Positions 26,166-34,175 of a stretch of DNA of 64,000 nt are shown one piece after another. The translations under genes were made by a program, and so were the position numbers. The DNA is taken from positions 25,845-89,844 of the forward strand of contig NZ_RWIJ01000036.1 in assembly GCF_019805165.1 (NCBI RefSeq), written 5' to 3'. The notes beneath the pieces were generated by a model. It worked only from the letters and a program-made list of their open reading frames with translations, ran no database searches and was not told where the DNA came from. Origin of the DNA: Azospirillum sp. 412522 (GTDB lineage: Bacteria; Pseudomonadota; Alphaproteobacteria; Azospirillales; Azospirillaceae). The number at the start of each line of letters is the position of its first letter. Position 1 is the first letter of the stretch.

Positions 26166-27209
26166 TCAGGCCACGCCCTCTCCAGAACCATCGTCTCCGC
26201 TCGCTCCCTCTGAGGACTCCGGCGGGTCTCTGTCAGCGGGGTGCTCTTGCGATCCATCTGGCTCACCGTCTTCTGAGCGGCGTTCGCTTGCCTCTCCATC
26301 AGGTGCTCCATCGAGCGTGATATTCCCACTCCTCGAGTCATCGTCAACATTTTCACTGGGGGTGGGGAGGAACGCTTCGACATCAATCTGTATCCCTTCG
26401 CTATGAGGGTCATCTATCCATGCACTCAACAGCCCGTCAATGGCAAGCGACACTTCGATATCCGTAGGCGCTCGAACTCGCTGAAATAGGGATTCTGCCT
26501 CCTTCAAATTAATCACAAATCCATGAGCTGGATAATCTCCTACCAACCGCGTGATCGCGCCCGGCTTCAGGTTACCCACAAGGCGTTCACCATAGGTTTC
26601 AGCGATATTGACCGCTCTCTGCATTTCACCAAGGCGGACAGGATCGATCTGAGCAGATATTGGAGAGAAAATTCCAACCGTCAGTTCAATTGCAATTTCT
26701 GATGCTGTTTTGGTAGATATGCTGCCTTGCCCAGCAGCGATGATCCTTAGAAAAGTCTGGTCGAATGCCTGTTGTGCATGTGCAGTAATAATCGAGATGG
26801 CTTGGAAAATATCTAGACCAGAGCTTCTTCCTAGGAGATCATCTGCTTTGATTGTTTGCACATCTAGCGGGCCTAGTTCTCCAAACTCTGACATGATTAT
26901 TTCTGATGCACCGACGGCTACAAGCGTTCCAGCACTTTTACAATGGCCAAACGCATAAAGTCGGTAGCCATTTGGATAGTGCTGCTTTAATGTAGATGCG
27001 AGTCTGTATGCGCTATGAGGATCGCCCCCATAGGTTGTGAGAATAAGGTTGGCTCGCTCTCTCTTGTTTTTCTTCCCTACAATTATTCGCCTCAGCCTAT
27101 CTATTGACTGACGTTCAATGGAACCAGAAAATAAATATGTGTCACCACCGGTATCATTCAAAAACTCTGAGACGTGCCTTTTCAGAATATCAAAAGCATC
27201 GGAAGTCAT
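26166..27209 (-). CDS. SDH/SppA-like ClpP-fold serine protease, phage cargo
   Basis: A 347-residue protein whose first 270 residues match the serine dehydrogenase proteinase (SDH) branch of ClpP-fold enzymes. LILTTYGGDPHSAYRLA is the oxyanion region, HCKSAGTLVAVGA carries the likely nucleophile Ser, and ELGPLDVQ follows as in SppA relatives. The C-terminal 70 residues are an acidic, Ser/Asp/Glu/Gly-rich tail that looks disordered. AGGAGG upstream supports the start at 27209, and a terminator follows. The gene is AT-richer than the phage backbone and is flanked by its own promoter space, typical of lysogeny cargo. A superinfection or defence role is possible but not shown. Confidence 0.72.
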   Translation of the reverse strand: MTSDAFDILKRHVSEFLNDTGGDTYLFSGSIERQSIDRLRRIIVGKKNKRERANLILTTYGGDPHSAYRLASTLKQHYPNGYRLYAFGHCKSAGTLVAVGASEIIMSEFGELGPLDVQTIKADDLLGRSSGLDIFQAISIITAHAQQAFDQTFLRIIAAGQGSISTKTASEIAIELTVGIFSPISAQIDPVRLGEMQRAVNIAETYGERLVGNLKPGAITRLVGDYPAHGFVINLKEAESLFQRVRAPTDIEVSLAIDGLLSAWIDDPHSEGIQIDVEAFLPTPSENVDDDSRSGNITLDGAPDGEASERRSEDGEPDGSQEHPADRDPPESSEGASGDDGSGEGVA

Positions 27210-27336
27210 TAATCCTCCTGTCTTTATTTATTGAGACGGTGTCTCGAATTGGGGAGCTTCTGTCAGAAGGTTTTTATTTTTGCACAAATTGCACTCGCCG
27301 TTGCGCCGCCCCTCGGCACGTGACTAGGACGCCGGT

Positions 27337-27747
27337 TCATCGGCGCGGCACGTCTAGAGCGCGCTGCAAGTGAGTGGCGTTCACTGTCTCCTCTGCATCC
27401 CGGCCGTCAAAAAGCACCGAGGCCCTGACGCCATCCGTACTGACGATCTTCCCATCGCCGAGCATCGGATGATGGACTCGCATGCCAGTGGCCAATGTTG
27501 TGGCTCCCTCGGCGGCCAACTCAGCGGCGGCCTGCTGCTTTGTCATAGCCTGGATTGCCGTGTAGATGACTTCCAGGTTCCCAGCCGTTGCTCTAGCGGC
27601 GTCGAGCATGGCCGCCATCCACCAAAAGATGACGCACGACACGATGCTGCTGGCCAAGGAGGGGATAAGAAGGAAGGGTGACGTGAAGCCGAATAGAAGC
27701 CCGCCAATGAGTGAAAGGATGCCAAGAAAGCGTAGAAAGGTGCTCAT
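27337..27747 (-). CDS. small membrane protein with C-terminal soluble domain
   Basis: A 136-residue protein with two adjacent membrane helices (residues 7-24 and 30-50: FLGILSLIGGLLFGFTSP, ASSIVSCVIFWWMAAML). A helical stretch follows, then a small beta-type domain (GMRVHHPMLGDGKIVSTDG, ASVLFDGRDAEE) resembling SH3/Tudor-like folds. It overlaps the lipoprotein gene by four bases, so the two are likely co-translated. Function unknown. Confidence 0.65.
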   Translation of the reverse strand: MSTFLRFLGILSLIGGLLFGFTSPFLLIPSLASSIVSCVIFWWMAAMLDAARATAGNLEVIYTAIQAMTKQQAAAELAAEGATTLATGMRVHHPMLGDGKIVSTDGVRASVLFDGRDAEETVNATHLQRALDVPRR

Positions 27748-28436
27748 TGCCGCCGCATCCCCGATAAGACCGTATAGTCGATCTGGTTGTTCGTTGCCTT
27801 GTTCACGGTAATGCGTGCTCCTCGGAATGAGATCTCTGTCGGGCCGATGGCATTCAGTGTGTAGTGAAGATCTTGCTGGAATGCCGGACGAGCCATGTTT
27901 TCCGTATATTCACGGTACGAAACGTTCAGCGTGCTGCCGGCGACGCCTTCGTAGAGCAGTTCGTATTTGAAGCTCTGACCCGATACGATCTCGGTCTTGG
28001 TATAGCGGGCTGGTGAAATCTGCTCTTCTCCCCACGAGTCACCGGTTGCAATCACCGACTCGAACACTCCGTCGTTGTTCGCATCGAAGAAGCAAGCGAG
28101 AGCCAAGGGGACGTTGAACGGGGAGAACACGCCCGGCCCAATGGTGCAGTATGAACGACGGTCACGGACGGTGCTTGAGACAAGGCGCGAGCCAGCCGGG
28201 ACGCGGACGTTCTGACCCATCATGCCACCAGTGACGCTATCGCGGATCACGGCACCGTCCAGGTAGGCGTAATCGAACTCGCTGAAAATGACATCGCCGA
28301 CCGAAGCAGATGCTGGGCGCCCCAATTCGACATTCTGTCCGACCTTCGACTGCGGCATTGGCACCACCGCGCTGACACAGCCAGTCAGAACCGTTGCCGT
28401 TGCAATAGTCAAAACGACTTGGCGAACAAGCCTCAT
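27744..28436 (-). CDS. predicted lipoprotein
   Basis: A 230-residue protein with a type II signal peptide; the lipobox is VLTGC at residues 16-20, so Cys20 would be lipidated. The mature part is beta-rich (GDVIFSEFDYAYLDGAVI, YELLYEGVAGSTLNVSYRE) with no recognised family. It is encoded directly upstream of the two-helix membrane protein with a four-base overlap. A cell-surface change in lysogens is an inference from the context. Confidence 0.68.
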   Translation of the reverse strand: MRLVRQVVLTIATATVLTGCVSAVVPMPQSKVGQNVELGRPASASVGDVIFSEFDYAYLDGAVIRDSVTGGMMGQNVRVPAGSRLVSSTVRDRRSYCTIGPGVFSPFNVPLALACFFDANNDGVFESVIATGDSWGEEQISPARYTKTEIVSGQSFKYELLYEGVAGSTLNVSYREYTENMARPAFQQDLHYTLNAIGPTEISFRGARITVNKATNNQIDYTVLSGMRRQ

Positions 28437-28555
28437 TCACTCCCCCGTACTACCGCGAGAGCGCATACCGCTCATCGCAACCTGATTATGCGGAGGCACA
28501 CATCCGGAGTCGAGGCCCGGCTTCAGCGTGGCGATGCGACAATCCGGCAGAACGA

Positions 28556-28585
28556 GAAAGGGCCGCCCGGTGAGGGGCGGCCCTT
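28556..28585 (-). terminator. Rho-independent terminator after hicA
   Basis: On the minus strand AGGGCCGCCC and GGGCGGCCCT form a stem around a short loop, followed by TTCT. It starts about 11 bases after the hicA stop. Confidence 0.75.
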
Positions 28586-28596
28586 GCATGGTCAGA

Positions 28597-28791
28597 TCAG
28601 AAGCGGTGGGGTAAGCCTGCCTGCTTCATGATCCCGTTGGCGGTGTGCCTGGACTTGATCTTGTGATCGACCGTGATCGGCCGGTTGGTGTGAGGAGAAC
28701 ACCAGATATCGTGATCGCCTTTCCCGTGGCGAAGAAACCGGCAACCGGCGGCCTCCAACTGTTCCCGCACGGCTTTACCGAAGTCGTTCAC
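28597..28791 (-). CDS. hicA: HicA family mRNA-interferase toxin
   Basis: A 64-residue HicA-type protein with a double-stranded-RNA-binding-like fold. RFLRHGKGDHDIWCSP holds the catalytic His of the family (G-K/S-H-x-x-[WF] region), and TVDHKIKSRHTANGIMKQAGL is the family C-terminus. HicA toxins cleave mRNAs until bound by HicB. Here the antitoxin-like gene comes first and overlaps by four bases. Confidence 0.85.
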   Translation of the reverse strand: MNDFGKAVREQLEAAGCRFLRHGKGDHDIWCSPHTNRPITVDHKIKSRHTANGIMKQAGLPHRF

Positions 28792-29033
28792 GCAGCCCTC
28801 AGGCGAACCTTGGTAACGTGCTGCGAGGCAACGTACATCGGGACCTCAGGCGGAAATTCGTGGATCAGGTCCTCGTTGGCTTCCAGCAATTCCGGGATCA
28901 TAACGCGAAGCTTACGCTCAAGGGTCTCCATCGTTTCCGCTTCGGTGATGAGGCCCGGCACATCATCGCTGGTGGCGACCCAAACTGCCGCTTCTTCATC
29001 CCATTCAGCTCTGACGAGGATAGATGCCTTCAT
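28788..29033 (-). CDS. hicB: HicB-like antitoxin (DUF1902 type)
   Basis: An 81-residue partner of HicA. ASILVRAEWDEEAAVWVATS and DDVPGLITEAETMETLERKL are the DUF1902/HicB fold blocks. No separate C-terminal DNA-binding domain is present. The ATG at 29033 begins the conserved domain; a longer frame to 29072 adds only a non-conserved leader. The two genes form a toxin-antitoxin pair that may stabilise the prophage. Confidence 0.8.
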   Translation of the reverse strand: MKASILVRAEWDEEAAVWVATSDDVPGLITEAETMETLERKLRVMIPELLEANEDLIHEFPPEVPMYVASQHVTKVRLRAA

Positions 29034-29168
29034 CGCGTGCCTCGGTCGGTACATTGCAACATGCCATAACATGTGGCTTCACCGGAGGGGGTGTAAAGTA
29101 CTTTACTCACAATCCCAGCCATGCATGGACTTTTGATCAAGAGCGGCGTTGCGGCTCCGATAGATCAG

Positions 29169-29915
29169 CTACATCCGCCGAGCAAACCACACGACCCGCC
29201 CGATGATGTTCACCTCGTCGGCCGTGCGCTCGTAGCGGCCATGGCGCGGGTTGTCGGACGCGATGACGACCCGCGGCGGATCGCTGTTCGGCACGAACTC
29301 CAACCGCTTCACCACCACGCCGAAGCCGTCCCATAGGGCGAAGATGCCGGGCGGGGAGGGGAAGCGGTCCTCCAAGTGGACCATCACCCGGTCGCCGCTG
29401 ACCAGCGTCGGCTCCATGCTGTCGCCCTGGACCGGGATGATCCGGGCGGCTCCGTTGCCGATGCGCAGCTCCTGCCGGAGATAGTCCGGGGGGAACTCCC
29501 ACAGGCCGGTGATCTTCTCCGTCTCGCTGTAGCCGCCGCCGTCGCCGTTGGGCTGGTAGTCGAGCAGGGCCTCGCCACCGGCGCCCATGCCGGCCCGCAC
29601 GTCGATCTCGGGGATCGGGACGGTGTCGTCGCTCTCGCCGGCCGGCCGGCGGTCGGCGGGCGGGGCGGGCGGCTCCGGTGGCGTCGAGGCGATGGCGGCC
29701 GGACCCTGGCCCTCGCCGGTCAGCAGCCAGGCGGCGGAGACGCCGAGAAGCGAGGCGTAGCGCCCGGCGACATCGGCGCGCAGGCCACGCTCGCCGCTTT
29801 CATGCAGGGCATAGGTCGGCTGCGGCACGCCGTGGCTGGCGGCGAACTCCTTGGCGGTCCGATAGCCGGCCGCGGTGCGCGCGAGGCGCAGGCGCTGTGC
29901 AATGTCACGCTTCAT
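29169..29915 (-). CDS. CI-type phage repressor
   Basis: A 248-residue lysogeny repressor. The XRE helix-turn-helix (QRLRLARTAAGYRTAKEFAA, GVPQPTYALHESGERG) binds DNA. A Pro-rich linker follows. The LexA/S24 autoprotease domain has nucleophile Ser166 in VQGDSMEPT and Lys203 in VVVKRLE, with a candidate Ala-Gly cleavage site in DVRAGMGAGG. RecA-stimulated self-cleavage would induce the phage. It is divergent from the Cro-like gene across 104 bases. No Shine-Dalgarno is seen upstream. Confidence 0.9.
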   Translation of the reverse strand: MKRDIAQRLRLARTAAGYRTAKEFAASHGVPQPTYALHESGERGLRADVAGRYASLLGVSAAWLLTGEGQGPAAIASTPPEPPAPPADRRPAGESDDTVPIPEIDVRAGMGAGGEALLDYQPNGDGGGYSETEKITGLWEFPPDYLRQELRIGNGAARIIPVQGDSMEPTLVSGDRVMVHLEDRFPSPPGIFALWDGFGVVVKRLEFVPNSDPPRVVIASDNPRHGRYERTADEVNIIGRVVWFARRM

Positions 29916-29931
29916 GGAAGTGAGCCTAAAG

Positions 29932-29946
29932 GTAAGCGGGGCTTAC
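29932..29946. promoter_or_regulatory. CI/Cro operator palindrome
   Basis: The perfect inverted repeat GTAAGC-GGG-GCTTAC lies 17 bases upstream of the CI start. On the minus strand it sits between TTGCGT and TAGGCT, a plausible weak CI promoter with a short or absent leader. Position and symmetry suit a repressor operator. Confidence 0.6.
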
Positions 29947-29983
29947 GCAAGCAGTGATAAATTGCGATACGCATTGCATGGGG

Positions 29984-30012
29984 TTGACGCACGAATTGCG
30001 TTCGGTTACTCT
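29984..30012 (+). promoter_or_regulatory. rightward early promoter driving the Cro-like gene
   Basis: TTGACG (29984-29989), a 17-base spacer and TACTCT (30007-30012) form a good sigma-70 promoter. The Cro ATG begins seven bases after the -10, so transcription should start at or within a base or two of the ATG. Confidence 0.7.
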
Positions 30013-30019
30013 ATGCTGC

Positions 30020-30343
30020 ATGAAAACCTTCATCGACATCATTGCCGAGTGGCCCAGCGACCGGGCCTTTGCCGAGGACGCCGGTGTGACCGCGTCGCTG
30101 GTGGTGGTCTGGCGCCATCGAAACAGCGTTCCGGCCAAGTGCTGGCGCAAGCTCGTGCGCGGCGCGGTGCTGCGCGATCTGCCGGTGACGCTGGAGGCTT
30201 TGGCGATCGCTGCCGAAGACCGGCCGAACTGGACCCGCCGCGGCAAGGGCGCCCGACGCACAGGCCGCCGGCCGCCGGCCCGCCGGACTCGGAGAAAGAC
30301 AACGGCGCCCCAGGGGGCTGAGGCCCAGGGCGCCGTGGTCTGA
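30020..30343 (+). CDS. Cro-like regulator
   Basis: A 107-residue protein divergent from CI. The N-terminal 65 residues (TFIDIIAEWPSDRAFAEDAG, TASLVVVWRHRNSVPAKCW) form a short helix-turn-helix resembling YdaS/Cro proteins. The C-terminal tail is Arg/Lys/Pro-rich and looks disordered. The ATG at 30020 has no Shine-Dalgarno and lies seven bases after the -10 hexamer, so its mRNA is predicted leaderless. By position it opens the lytic programme. Confidence 0.75.
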   Translation: MKTFIDIIAEWPSDRAFAEDAGVTASLVVVWRHRNSVPAKCWRKLVRGAVLRDLPVTLEALAIAAEDRPNWTRRGKGARRTGRRPPARRTRRKTTAPQGAEAQGAVV

Positions 30344-30510
30344 TCAATCGTGCCGGCGGCGGGAGCGAACCGTCCCGGCACATGAGGAAGGAGGATCGGG
30401 TGGGTGCCTTCCCAGGACAGATTTGCCGCTTCGCCCGGTCCGGGGCAATGCGCGCGATGGTGGTGCGGCCGGTGCAAACGGCTCAGCCCCTCTCACGCAC
30501 GCGCACGCGG

Positions 30511-30681
30511 TCAGTGGGCCGCCGGCCTGCGGGTCGCCCGCTCCGCCAGCACCTTCACGCGCCCCTTCAGCGCCAGCAGGTCGCGCCGCTCGCCCGCCGG
30601 CAACAGCTCGGCCATCAACGTCATGCGGGCCAGGACTTCCTCGGTGTGCTGGGTGAACTCGGTGCCCAGGCTGTCGGTCAT
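30511..30681 (-). CDS. small helical hypothetical protein
   Basis: A 56-residue helical protein (TQHTEEVLARMTLMAELLPA) with no recognised domain. GGAG precedes the ATG at 30681; an in-frame ATG at 30696 is an alternative. It is on the opposite strand to the replication genes, which lowers certainty. Confidence 0.4.
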   Translation of the reverse strand: MTDSLGTEFTQHTEEVLARMTLMAELLPAGERRDLLALKGRVKVLAERATRRPAAH

Positions 30682-30824
30682 CGTCGCTGTCTCCATCCCG
30701 GTTCGGCCGGTCCATCCGGCGGCTTCGAAAAAGGCGCCCGTCTGAAGACGGGCGAGGTTCCCAACGTCAACGATGAGGCGTCCGCCTCTCCGTGCCCGAA
30801 CCATGGCATGGGGAGTTGTGCCGG

Positions 30825-31247
30825 ATGCATCACAACCAGCAGGTCAATCCGCCAATGTCTGTGACGGATCAGGCACTGATCGACGAGGCGCGGGAGTGGT
30901 TGCGCGACGCCGGGGATGGCGCGCCGACCACCAAGGCGTCGCTGGGCCGCGCGGCGAAGGAGCTGGGCATCAGCTTCAACCGCGCCTGGGCCATCTACTA
31001 CGGCCGGGTTGAGAGGCTGTGGGCAGTCGAGTACCTATCAATGAAGGCCCGCGCCGAAGCCGGCAAGGCCCGGAGGATCGCCCGCCTCAAAGCTGAAATC
31101 GCCCGACTGGAGACCGTGGATGCCGCTATCACCGCCCGCCTGGATGCTGAGGCTCTACCGAGCCTGGGTGCGGTGGCGGATCAGCCGGCTGCGTCGGAGG
31201 CTGGAGAAGGAGCAACAGCGCTGACCCCTCGCGGGGGTCGCAGCTGA
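30825..31247 (+). CDS. hypothetical phage early protein
   Basis: A 140-residue protein. The N-terminal part (ASLGRAAKELGISFNRAWAI) looks like a helix-turn-helix, followed by a basic helical stretch (ARAEAGKARRIARLKAEIA). GGGAG nine bases upstream supports 30825; ATG 30855 is an alternative. Its TGA overlaps the next ATG, linking it to the replication operon. Confidence 0.6.
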   Translation: MHHNQQVNPPMSVTDQALIDEAREWLRDAGDGAPTTKASLGRAAKELGISFNRAWAIYYGRVERLWAVEYLSMKARAEAGKARRIARLKAEIARLETVDAAITARLDAEALPSLGAVADQPAASEAGEGATALTPRGGRS

Positions 31248-31459
31248 TGCACATCCATCCCGTCGCCGATTTGCCGGTCGAGGCCGCGCCCGGCTCCGCG
31301 GCGCTGAACGAGGCGCGCCTGCGCATCGTCGCCGACGCCTGCCGCCACGACACGCCGGAGCAGCGCAAGCGGCTGGTCACGGCCTTGTACGAGGACGGGA
31401 TCCTGTCGATGGAGGAGACGGCGGCCATGTTCGACCGTCTCGGGCTGGCGGAGGCATGA
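31247..31459 (+). CDS. small phage protein, unknown
   Basis: A 70-residue protein (NEARLRIVADACRHDTPEQR then LYEDGILSMEETAAMFDRLG). No domain is recognised, but stop/start overlaps with the upstream gene (TGATG) and with the primase gene (ATGA) support translation. Confidence 0.6.
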   Translation: MHIHPVADLPVEAAPGSAALNEARLRIVADACRHDTPEQRKRLVTALYEDGILSMEETAAMFDRLGLAEA

Positions 31460-32439
31460 TGCGCGACCCCGCCGCCCTCGAGCGCGCCCGATCCGTCCCG
31501 CTGTCCGAGGTCGCGGCCAAGCGCCTGCGGCTGGTCAAGGCCGGGCGCGAGTTCAAGGCCTGCTGCCCCTTCCATGACGAGAAGTCGCCGAGCTTCTTCA
31601 TCAACGACCGCAAGGGCTTCTTCAAATGCTTCGGTTGCGGCGCCTATGGCGACGTGATCGACCTGCTGCGCCGGCTGGACGGGCTGGACTTCGCCGCTGC
31701 GGTCGAGGCTCTGTCCGGCGAGCGCCCGGCGCTCCGCCGCAACACCGCCCTGGAATTCGAGCGCCGCATGATGGCGGCCACCGAGGAATACACCGCCGCC
31801 GCGGGCAGGGGGTGGGAACCGGATGAGGACGAGCGCGCCCGTATGGAGCATGCGCGCGCCATCTGGTTCAACGCCCGGCCCATCGCCGGCACCGTCGCCG
31901 AGACCTATCTGCGCTGGCGCGGCATCCGCCTGCCGCTGCCGCCGACCCTGCGCTTCGCCCCGGCCCTGTGGCACGCCACCGCCCGGCGCGAGTTCCCGGC
32001 GCTGGTGGCGGCGATGCAGGACGGCGCCGGCACCATCACCGCGGTCCAACGCATCTACCTGACGCCGGACGGGCGCGGGAAGCTGGACGTGAGTCCCCGC
32101 AAGAAGGGGAAGGGGCCGATGCGCGACGGCGCCGTGCGGCTGGCGCGGCCGGGCAGGGTGCTGGGGCTGGCCGAGGGCATCGAGACGGCGCTGTCGGCCC
32201 GTCAGATCTACAGCCTGCCGGTCTGGTCGGCCAACGGCGCCGGCCGGATGCACAGCGTCGCCCTGCCGGACGGCGTCGAGCATGTGGTGGTGTTTGCCGA
32301 TGCCGGGGAAACCGGACTCGCTGCCGCCCAGCGTGCCGCCGACCTGTTCGCCGGCCGCGGGCTGCTGGTCGACATCGAGGCGCCGTTGGAAGGCGATTGG
32401 AACGACGCGCTGATGGCGCGCGGGGCGGTGGCGGCATGA
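31456..32439 (+). CDS. phage DNA primase (CHC2 zinc finger plus Toprim)
   Basis: A 327-residue primase. The CHC2 zinc ribbon uses Cys36/Cys37, His40, Cys58 and Cys61 in CCPFHDEKSPSFF and FKCFGCGAYGD. The C-terminal Toprim domain has LAEGIETALSA (catalytic Glu) and VVVFADAGETG (the DxD-like region). It would lay RNA primers for phage replication. Compact length suits phage rather than DnaG. The ATPase gene overlaps its stop by four bases. Confidence 0.88.
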   Translation: MMRDPAALERARSVPLSEVAAKRLRLVKAGREFKACCPFHDEKSPSFFINDRKGFFKCFGCGAYGDVIDLLRRLDGLDFAAAVEALSGERPALRRNTALEFERRMMAATEEYTAAAGRGWEPDEDERARMEHARAIWFNARPIAGTVAETYLRWRGIRLPLPPTLRFAPALWHATARREFPALVAAMQDGAGTITAVQRIYLTPDGRGKLDVSPRKKGKGPMRDGAVRLARPGRVLGLAEGIETALSARQIYSLPVWSANGAGRMHSVALPDGVEHVVVFADAGETGLAAAQRAADLFAGRGLLVDIEAPLEGDWNDALMARGAVAA

Positions 32440-33581
32440 ACAACGTCACGCCTTTGCGGCCGCAGCGCCGCATCGAACCCTTCGAGATCGTCTATCCGTC
32501 GCAATGGGCCAGCCAGAAGGCGCCGCCGCGCGACTGGGTGATCGACGGTGCCGCCCTGCGCGGCACGGTGTGCCTGTTCTCCGGCGACAGCGGGCTGGGC
32601 AAGTCGCTGCTGATGCAGCAGCTGATCACCTGCGCGGCGCTGGGGCTGCCTTGGCTCGGCATGAAGGTCGATCCCTGCAAGACCTATGGCATGTTCTGCG
32701 AGGACGCGATCGACGAGCTGCAGCGGCGGCAGGAGGACATCAACCGCTATCTGGGCGTCGATGCCGGTGACCTGGAACTGCGGATGGCGATGACATCGCG
32801 GGTCGGCAAGGACAACGCGCTGATGCGCTTCAACCGGCGCACCGATCAGGCGCAGACCACGCCGCTGTACGACCAGCTCCGCACCCATGTGCTGGACCAG
32901 GGGGCGCAGATCGTCGTGGTCGACACCGCCGCCCAGGTCTTCGACGGCGTGGAGATCAACCGCGGGCAGGTGACGGCCTTCGTCAACGCGCTGGCCCGCA
33001 TCGCCATGGAGATCAACGGCACCGTCATCCTGACCTCCCACCCCAGCACCCAGGGCATGCAGAGCGGTACCGGCACGTCCGGCTCCACCGCCTGGAAGGC
33101 CACCGTGCGCTGCCACATGTACCTGAAGCGGCCCAAGGGGTGGGACGAGGAGGACGAGGAGCAGGCGGACGACCGCGTGCTCAAGACGATGAAGTCGAAC
33201 TACGGCAAGGCCGGCGCCGGGGTGAAGCTGCGCTGGGTGGAAGGCGTCTTCACGCCGATGGACACCCCGCAGCCGACCCGGAGCCTGATCGACCGGATCG
33301 ACGCCGACAACCGGCTGGTGGATGCCCTGCGCTACCTCGTCAAGCAGGGCAACCGGGTCGCCATGGACCCGAACAGCCGCACTGGATTTGCGAACCTCGC
33401 GCGCGGACTGCCGTCCTGCAAGGACCTGAAATGGCAGTTCATTGCCGACGCGCAGGCTCGCCTCATCGACGCAGGGAAGATCGTCGCAGTGGAGATGGGA
33501 CCTCCCTCCCGCCGCTTCGTCTTCCTTCGTACCCTGGATACCAAGTATCCGGGGGAAAAGGCGGGGGAAACCGGAGAATGA
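32436..33581 (+). CDS. RecA-fold replicative ATPase (RepA/AAA_25 type)
   Basis: A 381-residue hexameric-helicase-like ATPase. Walker A is GDSGLGKS (residues 50-57), Walker B is IVVVDTAAQVF, and VILTSHPS is the sensor-like segment. Phage and plasmid relatives act as replicative helicases or helicase loaders next to primases, as here. A C-terminal winged-helix-like region (VDALRYLVKQGNRVAMDPNS) follows. The ATG overlaps the primase stop as ATGA. Confidence 0.85.
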   Translation: MNNVTPLRPQRRIEPFEIVYPSQWASQKAPPRDWVIDGAALRGTVCLFSGDSGLGKSLLMQQLITCAALGLPWLGMKVDPCKTYGMFCEDAIDELQRRQEDINRYLGVDAGDLELRMAMTSRVGKDNALMRFNRRTDQAQTTPLYDQLRTHVLDQGAQIVVVDTAAQVFDGVEINRGQVTAFVNALARIAMEINGTVILTSHPSTQGMQSGTGTSGSTAWKATVRCHMYLKRPKGWDEEDEEQADDRVLKTMKSNYGKAGAGVKLRWVEGVFTPMDTPQPTRSLIDRIDADNRLVDALRYLVKQGNRVAMDPNSRTGFANLARGLPSCKDLKWQFIADAQARLIDAGKIVAVEMGPPSRRFVFLRTLDTKYPGEKAGETGE

Positions 33582-33737
33582 GCATCCCCGCTTCCGGCAG
33601 GACCGACCGATCTTCCATGATTCCCGCTGCCGGGTCATCCCACGCACATGCCGACCGCGACGTGTCCTTGGCCGTCCGGGCGTGTGCCTTTCGTGCCGAC
33701 CACCATCATCGTTCACATCATGCTCAGGGAGGCCGCG

Positions 33738-33962
33738 ATGGCCTATCGGGGACAGAAAAGCATGCCGTGGCCCAACTCTCTGGGAGGGTATGGCCTGGGC
33801 TGGAAAGCGTTGCGGCCGGAGGTCATCGACAAGGTGATCGAACTGAAGGCAGCCGGAAGATCTCAGGCGTCGATCGCACGGGAACTCGGGCTGGCGGAGT
33901 CCACGGTGTCGGTGGTCGTCCGGGGCCACAGGCCCAAGACCACGGTGTCGACGGCGATCTGA
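33738..33962 (+). CDS. small HTH protein
   Basis: A 74-residue protein with a resolvase/Trp-repressor-like helix-turn-helix at RSQASIARELGLAESTVSVV. GGGAGG upstream of the ATG at 33738 sets the start. It is followed directly by the TTCGCAC repeat cluster, a possible binding site. Confidence 0.7.
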   Translation: MAYRGQKSMPWPNSLGGYGLGWKALRPEVIDKVIELKAAGRSQASIARELGLAESTVSVVVRGHRPKTTVSTAI

Positions 33963-33975
33963 GCATCGAAGCCAC

Positions 33976-34113
33976 CCCCCTTCGCACCCCTTCGTACGGG
34001 GTTCCTACGGGGTTCGCACGGGGGGGCGCAGGGGGTTCCCACTCCCCTTCGCACTCCCCTTCGCAGGGGTTCGCACTCCCCTGTTCGCACCCCCTATCTC
34101 CCTGCGGGAGATA
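33976..34113. repeat. cluster of TTCGCAC-type short repeats plus palindrome
   Basis: About seven near-copies of TTCGCAC flanked by C or G runs occupy 33976-34095, some on an 11-base period (ACTCCCCTTCGC twice in a row), with mirrored G-rich versions such as GGGGTTCGCACGGGG. Immediately after is the perfect inverted repeat TATCTCCC-TGC-GGGAGATA (34095-34113). The stretch lies between the replication genes and the gene at 34176 and could be an origin or operator. Confidence 0.65.
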
Positions 34114-34175
34114 TACGGGCGTAGGGCGCTATCGGCGCGCCCTGCCCGTACCAGCCGACGAGAGGACCGACTGCC

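Noticed and set aside
33976..34095. possible CRISPR-like array
   Set aside because: The repeated unit is only 7-12 bases with 11-base periodicity and no unique spacers; no cas genes are present.
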